Part shown: positions 31,433 to 42,550 of the stretch, piece after piece
Numbering within the stretch: the first letter of the stretch is position 1
How the letters are laid out: the number at the start of each line of letters is the position of its first letter
Origin: Nemania diffusa
Lineage: Eukaryota > Ascomycota > Sordariomycetes > Xylariales > Xylariaceae
Assembly: GCA_038501195.1 (NCBI GenBank)
Contig: JBBPUQ010000001.1
Span: 1,054,001-1,118,000, forward strand
Direction of reading: 5' to 3'
Length of the DNA: 64,000 nucleotides
Notes under the pieces: model-generated
The model's database searches: none
What the model was told of the DNA's origin: nothing
Seen by the model: only the letters and a program-made list of their open reading frames with translations
Made by a program: the position numbers and the translations under genes

Positions 31433-32689
31433 TTGTATAACCTGTTATGCTGTGCCGCGGAATTATGAAGTGAGGGGTTAGGTCGGGGGATTGGCAGTAT
31501 GTACGGCACTTCTGCTTATTACGCGCGGAGCTTCAGCGAGAGGAAATGTCGCCAAGAAAGAGAGGGAGGCCACAGATATACACGCACATTACCTACACAC
31601 CTATCTATCTATCTACCTATCTCCTCGCTATACCCGCGCACCTGTCCAGCGGCGTATCCCAACGGCAGAGAGGTCCATCTACCTAGCTGCGATAGGTAGG
31701 TGAAGCAAGCGCGTAGCTAGCCACGAACCAAACGGCCGGAAGAAGCGTCCACACGGGGATATCGACGACCACTCGATCTCTCCATCTGTCTCGCTCAGCG
31801 GAGCGTTACTTGCACGTAATTCCCGCCCCCCCAGCGCTAACGGCAATCCATGCCTCCCTCCCTCCTTCCCATCGTGCAGGAACAGGAGCTTATCATTGGG
31901 CGTGCGCGGAGGCAGCCGAGGCCCCTTGCGCCGGCGCCCATGGCAAAATCCGGAAGCTGGAGAAAGAGCGCGGCGGAATTCCAGGGGGGGGGACCGGGGA
32001 ATTTATAAGTGCTACACTACGCAGTAGGTACTGTAGATGCTGATAGGTGTTGGGATCTCTGCGTACGTAAGCGTGGAGAATGAAGATCTGCATTCATGCT
32101 GCCTATTCTGCGCCTTATCTTGATGCGCTTGTCCAATCAATATGGGCACGTTGCTTTCAGGTCTACGACGACCTGCCTACCTATGTTAAGGCCAACGGCC
32201 TGTCTGGCTTGAATTGCGACTGGTCTAGACTAGCCTCACCTCTCTTTCTTGTGTGCCCCGCTAGTGCGTTTTACTATCCAAACTTAAGCATATCTGACGG
32301 AGCATTATAGCCTGTCTTTGCCTTCGGCAGTCCGGCTTGGCATACCAGCTTCCGGAACGGGAAGGCCGTTTGTCTGTCCCTAGGTCTGCCTGGGCTAAAT
32401 TCGGCCGAGGTGGTGATAAGAAACCCCACCCCCCTTCGTTAGTTTACACACAGAAGGTATAAAATACTGGGAGCTGGGAGAAACGAGTAGATGATAAATA
32501 AAGTGATTTTGTACACAGCGTATTAGGGTTGTTATAAAGTACAGTTGGGTTTTGAATGTTCCATCATGATGTCTTGTCTGACTCCAAATATACTCCAAAC
32601 ATTTGCGCCCAGATACCATAACTCGTACAGGTTTTTATTTTGCCAATAAGCATACACACGCGTAGTTCCGCGAGGCAACGTCGCGCCGC
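31433..32689. other. Intergenic with microsatellite
   Basis: About 1.25 kb without a convincing gene. It holds an ATCT-type microsatellite (31601-31622), a nearby TAGG/CCTA inverted motif around 31677-31700, the nuclease promoter at the left and the 3' region of ATP25 at the right. Confidence 0.5.
31601..31622. repeat. CTAT microsatellite
   Basis: About five CTAT units with one CTAC variant, in the nuclease upstream region. Confidence 0.7.
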
Positions 32690-34819
32690 TCAGTGATTCA
32701 TGAGCAACCGGGCAAGTTTGACGAATTCTCTGTCGGCAAGCCGGCGTAATTGTCCCCGGGCATTTGAGGGCAGTGACTTCGCATATTCGATGGCGCGAGG
32801 GTCCGCAATTTGAACGCATCCCAAAGCTGCTCGTGATGCCTCTCTATCCCCGTGCACCGGTGGGTCCTCGCTGCCCGAATCCGGAACACACCGGCGAAGC
32901 ACCTGCATGCAGAGCTTAGGACTAAGAGTGGCGGCAGCGAGTTGGTAAATGTGAATGTACATATCTGCGGATCGCGCGCGCAAGTTCCTCGCCGGGATCC
33001 CCCAGGCATTCCAAACCCCGTTCCAATTCATTCGATGAGCATACGCCGTCATGAGCCGCATGACTAATTTCTCACCCATATAAGGGAAATCCGGCTGAAA
33101 TAGGAGCTGCTCAAGCCGTGCTATGAGCTCTCTGAACCAGGGCCCTCCGCCGCTGCCTTTAGAGGCCCCTTCAATGATAGTTACTATGAGGTCATTCGCC
33201 ATGATCGACTCATTTCGTTGCTGCATTGTGTTTATGATATCAAGTGCCAGATTGGTAACGGCTAGATGTTGCTCCTTCACCTGGAGTACGCAGGATAAGA
33301 GTTGGAGATATTGATTTCTCGTTGCTTTGATGCCGTAGATTTGTAGTTCTTCCGTTAGTAATCGTACATTATCTAAGGACCTAACAGCCTTTGGGAGCCC
33401 TGATACACTCGCTTTATATTGAACAGCAAGACGGTATTCCCACGTCCGAGACGGAGGGAGCGTGTCCATTGCGAGCTGCATTAGCTCCGTAAATGGTGTC
33501 TGTTGGGAACCGCTGTTAGACTCGCCCAGGGCTGCTCGGGCTGACCCGGCATCCATTTCGTCTAGTTGCACCCGCAACAGTTCTAAGAGACGTTGCTTTT
33601 GCTGAGCATCATACGTAAGTACATGAGCCAATCCTTCGGGAGACGACGTACTAAGGGGATCGACATCCTCGGTAGATGACATTAACGGTTGCTGGACAGA
33701 GTAGAAGCGAGCTTGATTAGGTGGCGAGGATCTCGAAGATTGTCCTCCTCTGCTGCTGGGTGGGAAGCCGGAAGGGCGATGCAGATTGGCCATCATGGCT
33801 TTTTCTACAGGATGCAAGTTCTTTTCAGACCTCGATCTGGATATGGGTTCTTGGTCTTTATTGCCGGAATCTGAATTTACGGATGGAGAGAGGGCGCGAG
33901 CTAAACTTCGCGTCCACAACGTCTCCAGGCCCATTTCAGCTCGCCGCCCCTCGGTCATGATTTGGAAAACAATGGTGGAGCCAACGTGCGATATTCCAAA
34001 CCCCGAGACTCGCCCATCCTCGGCGACAACAACCGACTCGGCGCCACCCCGATCTACAGTGCCCAGGTTCACGCATACCCACCCGGTACGAATGCCGTCG
34101 TCAGCATCATCGGTACCCATGGTCCCGAGGAGCTTGGCGCGCCTGGCCCTCCGCCGCAGTTTTATCTTACGCTCGTTGGGACCAAGTAAGCCGTCGGCAT
34201 CGGCATGCACGCGGTGCTTGGCACGCAGCCACCGTACTAGGCGACCAGCGGAGACACTGAGATGGCGTTCGCTGCGGGCGGTTCCAAACAACATGAAGAG
34301 GTTTGGGCCGAGAGCTGGCGCCGGGTCCAGTTTTCGCAGGTCCAACAAGCTCAATGCATCCAGGCCCATCTGCTCTGAGGCATACTCCAGCAGCGAGCGG
34401 ATCAGAGGAGGGGCGTCTGGGGGGATCTCTGGTAATGGGGGAGGCTCCAATGGCGCCATGTGCGTAGGAGGCTCAACCTGAAGATACCAGGGCACGTTGG
34501 CTAGTGAGTTGCCGGTTACAGTTTCGTTCTCCCCGTCATCGTTCTCGTCGTTGTTTTCCTGTTCGTCTTCTACTACACGAACACTCTCTCCATGCTCTCC
34601 ATGCTCTCCATGCTCGGCGTCGAGGGCGGGGTTGGTCGGCTTTGGTAAAGAGGAGAAACGGCGGAGGGGGAGTGCGCCAACGATATGGGCGCGAGTGTAG
34701 GATAGGGAGGGACGGGCGACGGGCACAGATCGCAGAGTACTGCTGGTAAAGAGGTTCAGCACGAGTGAGCGGCATTGCGAGCAGCTAGCCGCAGACAGAG
34801 CCGGCCGAGCAACGGCCAT
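32690..34819 (-). CDS. ATP25: ATP25, mitochondrial Atp9 mRNA stability/assembly factor
   Basis: A single exon of 709 residues. The N-terminus (MAVARPALSAASCSQCRS) is a presequence. An acidic low-complexity stretch follows, with HGE repeats near residue 70. The RsfS/Iojap-like domain (about 150-290) includes LDALSLLDLRKLDPAPALG, FMLFGTARSERHLSVSAGRLVRWLR and WVCVNLGTVD. The C-terminal half (from about 390) has LLELLRVQLDEMDAG, TFTEL-like and helical segments of the Atp25 mRNA-stabilising domain. In yeast the two halves are separated after import: the C-terminal part stabilises Atp9 mRNA and the N-terminal part aids Atp9 ring assembly. Length and domain order are normal. The gene is head-to-head with RPO41. 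Confidence 0.9.
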   Translation of the reverse strand: MAVARPALSAASCSQCRSLVLNLFTSSTLRSVPVARPSLSYTRAHIVGALPLRRFSSLPKPTNPALDAEHGEHGEHGESVRVVEDEQENNDENDDGENETVTGNSLANVPWYLQVEPPTHMAPLEPPPLPEIPPDAPPLIRSLLEYASEQMGLDALSLLDLRKLDPAPALGPNLFMLFGTARSERHLSVSAGRLVRWLRAKHRVHADADGLLGPNERKIKLRRRARRAKLLGTMGTDDADDGIRTGWVCVNLGTVDRGGAESVVVAEDGRVSGFGISHVGSTIVFQIMTEGRRAEMGLETLWTRSLARALSPSVNSDSGNKDQEPISRSRSEKNLHPVEKAMMANLHRPSGFPPSSRGGQSSRSSPPNQARFYSVQQPLMSSTEDVDPLSTSSPEGLAHVLTYDAQQKQRLLELLRVQLDEMDAGSARAALGESNSGSQQTPFTELMQLAMDTLPPSRTWEYRLAVQYKASVSGLPKAVRSLDNVRLLTEELQIYGIKATRNQYLQLLSCVLQVKEQHLAVTNLALDIINTMQQRNESIMANDLIVTIIEGASKGSGGGPWFRELIARLEQLLFQPDFPYMGEKLVMRLMTAYAHRMNWNGVWNAWGIPARNLRARSADMYIHIYQLAAATLSPKLCMQVLRRCVPDSGSEDPPVHGDREASRAALGCVQIADPRAIEYAKSLPSNARGQLRRLADREFVKLARLLMNH

Positions 34820-35574
34820 AGTTTGATGTTCGTTCCCAAGGCCTTGAGCAGTGGTGAATTGGGTATTGTGGAGGTAGATATGACGATGCCGAAATCAGGC
34901 GACGAGGACATAACTTTCATGACATAGTGGGCCGTGGGTAGAGATAGTGCGGTACTATATCTATATAGTATAGCGATATGTAGGTAGATGGAGGGGGACT
35001 GGTGAGAGAATCCACGACATGGTGAATTGGAAGTGTGCAGCACAGTATTCCTAGTACGGTACTATACAGTACTGTACCAAATTGGCCCGTGAAAGAGAGG
35101 GTTTGCGGGGACACTACCTTCTCGATATTCTATTGGATCAGGAGTTCTCAAGGTGGGAACGCCTCGAGCTTTGGACCAATCACTAAGCTCAAACGTCCTC
35201 TAATCCCACTAGACTACCTACCATATGGCTCCTCTTCTTTTTTTTTTTTCCTTTTCCAATCGCAGAAAAAATTAAATCGGACCCCCGTCTAGTTACTTGC
35301 CTCTACTCTGTACTTACTTATCTATTGCTATCTTTTATCACATCTCTCTATCCGTCACCAAAACCCTCCAGAATCCATACGCCTTCAACATCTTTTTGTC
35401 GCCGTCTTGTGTACAATTATAATCCAACCAAACTCATCCTTACGTTAGATGTTATAATAAAGGAACCTCCCCACTCTCAGCAGCGTCTACCCGGCAGAGA
35501 CCTCGTCCCTCCTTGTCTATTCCACCCATGGTTTCTCTGACCGGAGTCGCCTGAGCTTTACACATTTTCTCGCC
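34820..35574. promoter_or_regulatory. Shared upstream region, ATP25 / RPO41
   Basis: 755 bp between two divergent starts of mitochondrial gene-expression factors. It contains an ATTGG box at 35132-35136, a CCAAT box at 35176-35180, a cluster of GTAC palindromes around 35052-35080, and a long pyrimidine run near 35230-35253. Box sequences are seen directly; their use is inference. Confidence 0.5.
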
Positions 35575-38500
35575 ATGCTTTTACGCCACCGTCCTGCTCC
35601 CGGGAGACTCTCCCTACTACGCATTAATACCCTACGCCAGCAACACTTGCCCTTGAAACACACCTCCCTCTACTCTGTGGACTCGCCTACGTCTGGCCGC
35701 AGACCCCTGGTAACGCAACCTGGGCTTGCACCATGGAGGAGGAAGCCCACGCCCGCCTCCGTCAGTTTCACCACACATCGGGCACTGGCCACAGCTCTCG
35801 ATGATCCCATTCTTCAGGATGAGATACCCTTCTCCGGCCATCTCTCAGCCGCCCCTCTATACCATCTCCGAACCTTCGACCCTACCACGACAATACAAGT
35901 CAGGATACCAGAAGATGATAACACGTACCGTTCTCGGTTGACGCCACAGGGTATCCCTGGGGGCGTCGACGAAATGTTGTCTGTCTTTGATGCCTGCTTG
36001 GACGTTAACAAGCTGGAACGAGCCGCCACTGTACTCGAGCGATTTCGTGGCCGGCACGACCTGCCATATCCCCGCTTGATAAGTCTTCATAACCGATACT
36101 TGCGCGCTGGCATCGATCATGCCTTGGAACAGCCCGAGTCTCAATGGGCGCCGTCGCTCCATGAATGGTTCGAGTCACAAATCCGGGCGAAGGACATTCC
36201 CCCCACTCCCGAAACCATCGCCTGCATGCTAAAGGTCTCGCTCTTGTCCGCTCGGGGGCAAAAGCTCATCAGCTTTGTGAACCGTTACATGGATATGTTA
36301 CCCGAGGAGTCTATGTGGGCGGTGTTGGATACAGGGGTTCTCAGCCAACAGGATTTTGGGACCATCACTGGCATATATCGGCCAACCTCGGAACTTGCAA
36401 TAGACGAATGGGATTCAATTGTGGCCAGCAACCGAGCTGAAGACGTCCTGTTGGCCGAAATGCCGCCGTCGGAAGATGTAGAAAGCAAGACTGAGTCAGT
36501 TCCAGAGGTTCTTGCGGTACCCCAAAAGGGTCTGGGGCTGAAAACGTTGCGTGGTGTCTTGTCGTTTTTCGATCAAATCGATGGGCAAGACTTGAGTAAA
36601 CTCCCAATGGACGAACGTCGCGAGGTTCAGGCACGGTTAGAACGAGACTGCGTGGATGCTGCTATTCAACGCTGGAGAGGAGAAAACCAAGCGTTAGCGA
36701 AAATGCGACACGTTCCCGCCTTGTCTACCCGCGCGCTGAATTCTCAGCTATACGACTGGCAGCTAACACTCGAGAAGGCCTTAAAACTGGAATTCAGCCT
36801 ATTTGACGATTCGGAAACGCGCGAGAAAAAGACAGCCGAGGATCTAGAACGATGTCTCTATGCTCCTTTTATGAGACAGTCTGACCCAACCAGACTATCA
36901 GCAGTAACTATCATGGCTGTACTCAACACGCTCGCGCACCAGGGTGCTGATAAGGGTGTTACGTTATCCACTCTTCTCACCAATCTTTCTAGGATTGTAG
37001 AGGAGGATGTTCGATTTCAAATGCGGCAAAGAAAACTGAAGATAAGCAGGGCAAATTTTCGTAAAGAACGCCTCCAGCAGCGAGCCAATAGCCTCAAGCA
37101 GCCTGAAGACAGTAGCACCCCTCAACCCGACGAAATGCCCGCCGCAACCCAGGCAGAGTCACACATACTCGATGTGCCTACATATGATGAGTCGACATGG
37201 CCGCCTCTCATCAAGATGAAAGTCGGAGCCCAACTATTGTCCCTCTTACTCGACGCCGCAAGGATTCAGGTTGTTCGCGAACACCCTGAAACCAAGCAAC
37301 TTATCGGTCAGATGCAGCCTGCTTTAGCCCGTACGACAATACACCGCAAAGGCAAGAAGATAGGCATGATTATGCCGAACAAGGTTTTAGTAGACCTGCT
37401 GAAGCGCGAGCCTCGGGGTGACTATCTTGCGAGACACTTGCCGATGTTAGTTGAGCCGCAACCCTGGTCCAAATTCGACCGAGGGGGGTTTCTTGAATTT
37501 CCTTCTAATCTCGTGCGTGTCAAGAATGGAGAGAGAGATCAAAAGATTTACGCGGAAGCTGCCATTCAAAGAGGTGACCTCGATCAGGTTAGCAAGGGAC
37601 TGGATGTGCTGGGCCGAACAGCTTGGCAGATTAACAGGCCAGTCTTTAACGTGTTGCTGGAGGCATGGAATACCGGCGAGAAAATAGCCAATATTCCACC
37701 ACTCGATCCAAAAATTCCTATCCCCGAGGAGCCAGACTCGTCGGAAGATCCACTGGCTCGTAGAGAATGGATGAAACGTGTCAAACTAGCGGAGAATGAA
37801 AAGTCTGGTCTGCATTCGGAGCGATGCTTCATGAATTTTCAGCTCGATATTGCCAGAGCTTTTAGGGATCAAACCTTCTATTTCCCCCACAACATGGATT
37901 TCAGAGGACGCGCTTATCCTATTCCCGCCTACTTAAATCACATGGGTGCAGATCACGTTCGAGGTCTCTTGCGATTCGCCGAGGGAAAAGTGCTGGGCGA
38001 GACTGGACTTCGCTGGTTAAAAGTCCAGTTAGCAAACGTCTTTGGCTACGACAAGGCTAGCCTCGAAGAACGTGAAGCCTTTGCTATGGATCATCTTGAG
38101 GATATATCTGACTCGGTTGCGAGTCCGCTAACAGGACAAAAGTGGTGGCTCAAGGCTGAAGATCCATGGCAGTGTTTAGCAGCTTGCTTCGAACTAAAAG
38201 CAGCACTTGATTCTCCAGATCCGGCAAAATATGTGTCCCATCTCCCTGTTCACCAGGACGGTACATGTAATGGATTACAGCACTATGCAGCCTTGGGTGG
38301 TGACACTTGGGGAGCCCAACAGGTCAATCTGCTGCCCGGCGATCGCCCTGCTGATGTTTATTCGGCGGTTGCCGACCTCGTGAAGGCGGGAATCGCGGAA
38401 GACTTGGCGGAGGGTAATTTCATGGCCAAAGCAGTTGACGGCAAGATAACTCGAAAAGTCGTCAAACAGACTGTTATGACAAATGTCTACGGTGTTACCT

Positions 38501-39798
38501 TCGTTGGTGCAAAAGCTCAAGTTCAAAAGCAAATCGATGCGGCATATCCAGATATAGAAAGCAAGAGCGGTGTCCCCTCTCCTATCCTCGCATCGTACAT
38601 TGCCACAAAGATATTTAAAGCTCTGTCTACGATGTTTCGTGGAGCGCATGACATCCAGTACTGGCTTGGTGAATGCGCTGGACGAGTCTGTCGTGCGCTG
38701 ACCCCAGAGCAACTCGAGCGGATAGCTGCAGAAACTTCAAAGATCCCAGAGAAGAAACCACGCACAGGCGCGAAGAGGCCGAAGTCAAGTTCGACTGCAG
38801 CTATGGAAGAGCTCCTTCAGCAGTTCAGGTCCACCATCGTGTGGACGACGCCTCTGCGCATGCCCATTGTCCAGCCGTACCGAAAAAGTGGGAGCCGCAT
38901 TATCCCTACCTGCCTGCAGGATCTAACCTTGCAGCTTCCTGAGCGATCCGATCCTGTCAACCGACGAAAGCAGTTGCAAGCCTTCCCCCCGAACTTCATT
39001 CACTCCCTCGATGCGAGCCACATGCTTCTTTCCGCGTTGGAATGTGACGAGCTAGGGCTCTCGTTTGCTGCGGTACATGACTCCTTCTGGACTCACGCGG
39101 CTGATATTGATGTGATGAATCGGGTGCTACGTGATGCATTCGTTAGAATCCACACTGAAGATGTCATTGGTCGTTTGGCATCTGAATTCAAAGCTAGGTA
39201 TAACGGATCTTTATACCTTGCTAAGGTTGAGCGAAATTCAGACGTCGAAAGGCGAATCGCCGCGTTCCGAACCAAGAGGCGGGTTAGCATGCGAGAAGAG
39301 CTACTAGAAGAGAGAGAACGACAGAGACTTCTCGCCTCTGACGATCCTGAAGAGGTACGAAAGGGATCCAAGATGGTTACTCCTGCCAGTATTCACGAAG
39401 AGTTTTCCTCTTCGGAGCCTCTTCCATCCAACGAGGAAATTGCTGAAGTCGCCTTGGGCAGCATTACGTCAAAATCTCAAGCTGGGCTTGAAGATGAAGT
39501 AGACTTCAAAGAACCTAGCCGTGAACCAGGTGAACAGCCAGAGAAGATGAAGGAGTTGATGGATGTTACACACTTCGAAGCAACTCTAAAAAAGATGACG
39601 GCACTCACCGCCCCCAGTACCAAAGTAAAATTGGACTATGTCAGCCTGTGGCTCCCCCTCACTTTTCCGCCTATCCCAGCGAAGGTGTGCAACTCCCCAT
39701 CACCCCTTCGTATTGGCAGGCAATAACTAACACGGTGTTTTCCTCAGGGTGATTTCGACGTGCAGGAACTCAAAAGCAGCAAATATTTCTTCTCGTGA
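35575..39798 (+). CDS. RPO41: Mitochondrial DNA-directed RNA polymerase
   Basis: Exons 35575-39684 and 39748-39798 give 1386 residues. The last 16 codons are on a small second exon, which yields the family's C-terminal ending (LPLTFPPIPAK joined to GDFDV...SKYFFS). The N-terminus is an Arg-rich presequence. The N-terminal extension has PPR-like helical content. The T7-like polymerase core shows HQDGTCNGLQHYAALGG (catalytic Asp895), the fingers/O-helix region VKQTVMTNVYGVTFVGA, and HDSFWTHA (catalytic Asp1169). It transcribes the mitochondrial genome and primes its replication. A charged insert (about 1240-1340) lies before the C-terminal loop, as is usual in filamentous ascomycetes. Divergent from ATP25. 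Confidence 0.95.
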
Positions 39799-41459
39799 GC
39801 AAGAAAGTAAGTCAATTAAGAGCGCGGTTCAAGGGGTTGTACATATCGACGGCTATGCGATTAGAAACAGTCATCAGCGAATGCATTTAGCGGCGTCCCG
39901 GATTGAGGCATTTGTGTACTATGAGCTCCGAGGAAACGGAGTCGGATCGGGAAAACTTCGCCTGGCGAAACTTTGTAGCAATATTGTATATATTTAGCCG
40001 CAAGCAGTCACGCATGGGATTTAGCACAAGTAGGGCAACTTGCGCACGCGGTTGGTGGTAAGAAATTCATGAGATATCATGAGATATTATAGATATTTGA
40101 CTATAAGACGAAGAAGGAAAATAGAAACAGATCCCAAATCATCATACCCAAACCTACATGGCTATCTTGCCTTGTGTAATTTGTTATCCTAATACGGTTC
40201 GTTAGTCGTTACAAATACTGGCAGGTCGCAAACGATACCGCAATATCATCCACGTAGGCTCCGCGGAAGTCATGGGAGGTCATCTATTCATAGATTCATA
40301 GACCTCCATGCATATTATAGACTATTCCTAAAACACATGAATAACGCATTCGAGACTTCATTTCGCCGTCTACTGATGCTCCTCCCTAGTCTGAAGAACT
40401 CGATAAATGACGTCCAGCTAATGCTCCTCCTAAATATAGCCCTATGTTTCGTGCCCCGGAGCACGAGGCTGACCAGTTCAGGTCGCATTTGTCTCCTAGG
40501 TACCTTTTCTGCTTTATATTGTCTTACATTGAAGTCATTGATCGTACGGACATCCACGACACCTACTCGATTAGGATATGTGCCGGAAGATAGATTCATC
40601 GCCCCTGGATTTATTGGTTTGCCTCTTGGGGTACAGTAGGCTCGGAGATTGGTCTGTTGCATTCGTTGGTAACTGGTACATTGCGTTCGACGTCTTACTT
40701 GTAATACTAACCTCGGGTATCGCAGGCAATGTCGTGCCAACAAATGGACGATTGCTGAGACAACGAATAATATTTTTTCGTCCCATAGTCACAGAACAGG
40801 CACAGTAGGATTCGTTCGTATTTCGTAACTGCGTTCTAAACCCTCGCCTAGCAAAGAGTGGTGAACCGGGGATATCATATATCTTAGACAATAAGAGAAC
40901 CATAAACATAACGCAACTAATGCTCTACCTCTTTAGATAATTTTAGTAGCTGTATAAATAAAATTAGAGAACAAGTATTACCCCTTATTCTACGTGGTGG
41001 TCTCAATAGTACCGTGTTACAGCCTACTGTCACTACACGGGTCACATGTATATGTAACAGAATACCAAACTCTTTAAGTACGTAGAAGGCATATAGAATG
41101 TCGATAATATGCGTGTGATAATGATAGAGAGTGCTACAGAGTTAGATAGTCCGGAGTTCCATGACGCAAGACCAGAAACTATAAAAAGAACCCTCCATCA
41201 TCCCGCATGATCATACGTGTTATGAACCATGTGATATCTACGCCTAAATATTCAGCACCGAGACCAGACAAGAGCCGTTGACAAATAGTTAAAACAGCCC
41301 AGATCTCATATTTGTTATTTGATCACTTGCGTCGACATAACAACCTTATATATCTATATATGCACACTTGAGCTCCTAGTTATTTCCAACCTGGAACTAC
41401 TATCTACTCTACTTGAATAAGGAATACGGATACTATCGAACACACCCCATCACTCCATC
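39799..41459. other. Intergenic, no clear gene
   Basis: About 1.66 kb. Between 40315 and 40910 there are overlapping open frames on both strands, of up to 142 codons, with no motif I recognise; they could be a decayed gene. The rest is AT-rich. The right end probably contains the promoter of the secreted Cys-rich protein. Confidence 0.45.
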
Positions 41460-42243
41460 ATGGCAATTTCGACCTCAGAATTCATCCTATTAGGCTATCT
41501 GCTAGCCCTCAGGTGCGCACCCATCTTCAAGAATGATCTTTCAAGAAAATCCGCTTGAATAAAAGATCTAGCAAGAAAGAAAACAGATATACCTGCCAAA
41601 GACACCACAAACTAACCACCCTACCTCGTCAGTGCCGCAGCCCCAGCAGAGACACACCCAGACCACCCTGCGCCCGAATGCATCGTCCTACCCACGCCAG
41701 CACCCACATCCACCTCGCCGTCCTCGCCAGCACTACCAGGCTCCTGCTACACGACACGCGACAACACCGACAACGGGTCAGCAACCGTGCTAGCACCCTC
41801 ATGCTTCACCCAAACCAGCACAATCGCCGCCTGTGAGCCCTCCCTTCCCCCTTCCCCCTTTCCCCTTCCCCCTTTCCCCTTTCCCCTTTCCCCTTCCCCC
41901 TTTCCCCTTCCCCCTTCTCCTCCCCCCTCTCCAAAAGCAGGCGAAGAAGAAAAGAAAGACTAACCAGCCGTAACCAACCCACCCAGCAACCTGCCCAACG
42001 CTCTCCTGCCCCCCGCCACCCACAGACCAAGTCTGCCCCCTCTACATCAAGGTGTCGAGCGTGACGGTGCCCTGCGCAACAGACTGCTGCCCGACCACGA
42101 GCACGGCGTACGTCGAGGCGAGCAGCAGCGCCTGCCCGACGTGCGACCCGTGCCGCATCCCGACGGAGTGGATCACGTATGTCACGGGGTGCGCGGGCAC
42201 GCCGACGATTACGCAGACTACGGTTGTTACGCCGACTTTTTGA
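41460..42243 (+). CDS. Small secreted Cys-rich protein
   Basis: Exons 41460-41512, 41633-41832 and 42026-42243 give 156 residues. The first exon encodes a signal peptide (MAISTSEFILLGYLLAL), completed across the intron by SAAAPAE. The mature part is Pro/Thr/Ser-rich, then has Cys in GSCYTTRDN and PSCFTQT. The third exon is dense in Cys: VCPLYIKVSSVTVPCATDCC, then SACPTCDPC and VTGCAGT. The family of VPCATDCCPTT-containing fungal secreted proteins is common but has no assigned function. The second intron (193 nt) carries a CCCCTTT microsatellite. Its acceptor could be at 42025 (CAG, preferred) or 42031 (AAG); both keep the frame. No GPI tail is visible. Confidence 0.72.
41840..41936. repeat. 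CCCCTTT-type microsatellite within an intron
   Basis: Runs of CCCCTTTCCCC and CCCCCTTCCCC nearly fill the left half of the second intron of the secreted Cys-rich gene. The other strand is purine-only (G4A3). It ends near the branch-site-like CTAAC at 41960. Confidence 0.8.
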
Positions 42244-42550
42244 GGAAACCCCGGGGTTAGGGTAGTTTGGGAAGGGGAAGGGGTACTGAAATTGTAGGTG
42301 GATAGGAGAGGAGATGATCGTAAGGATGGTTGAACGGATTATGGCACGTTACTCTTCATGGTCGGGTATGAATCAGTATCATATGCAAAGAAGTCAGGGG
42401 AAAAGGCGGTAGAAGAGGCATAGCCTTGTAGCTTTGAATAAGAGCTCTATTTAGTTCTAGTATCAGCTAAGTTTGCTTTGCTCGCAGATATTCTAATTTG
42501 ATAATTTTTTTCCAATCCGTCACATACCCATCCTTTCCTGTTATCCTTTC
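42244..42550. other. Convergent intergenic region
   Basis: Short region between the 3' ends of the secreted protein gene and the minus-strand ARC1-type gene. Nothing else seen. Confidence 0.5.
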
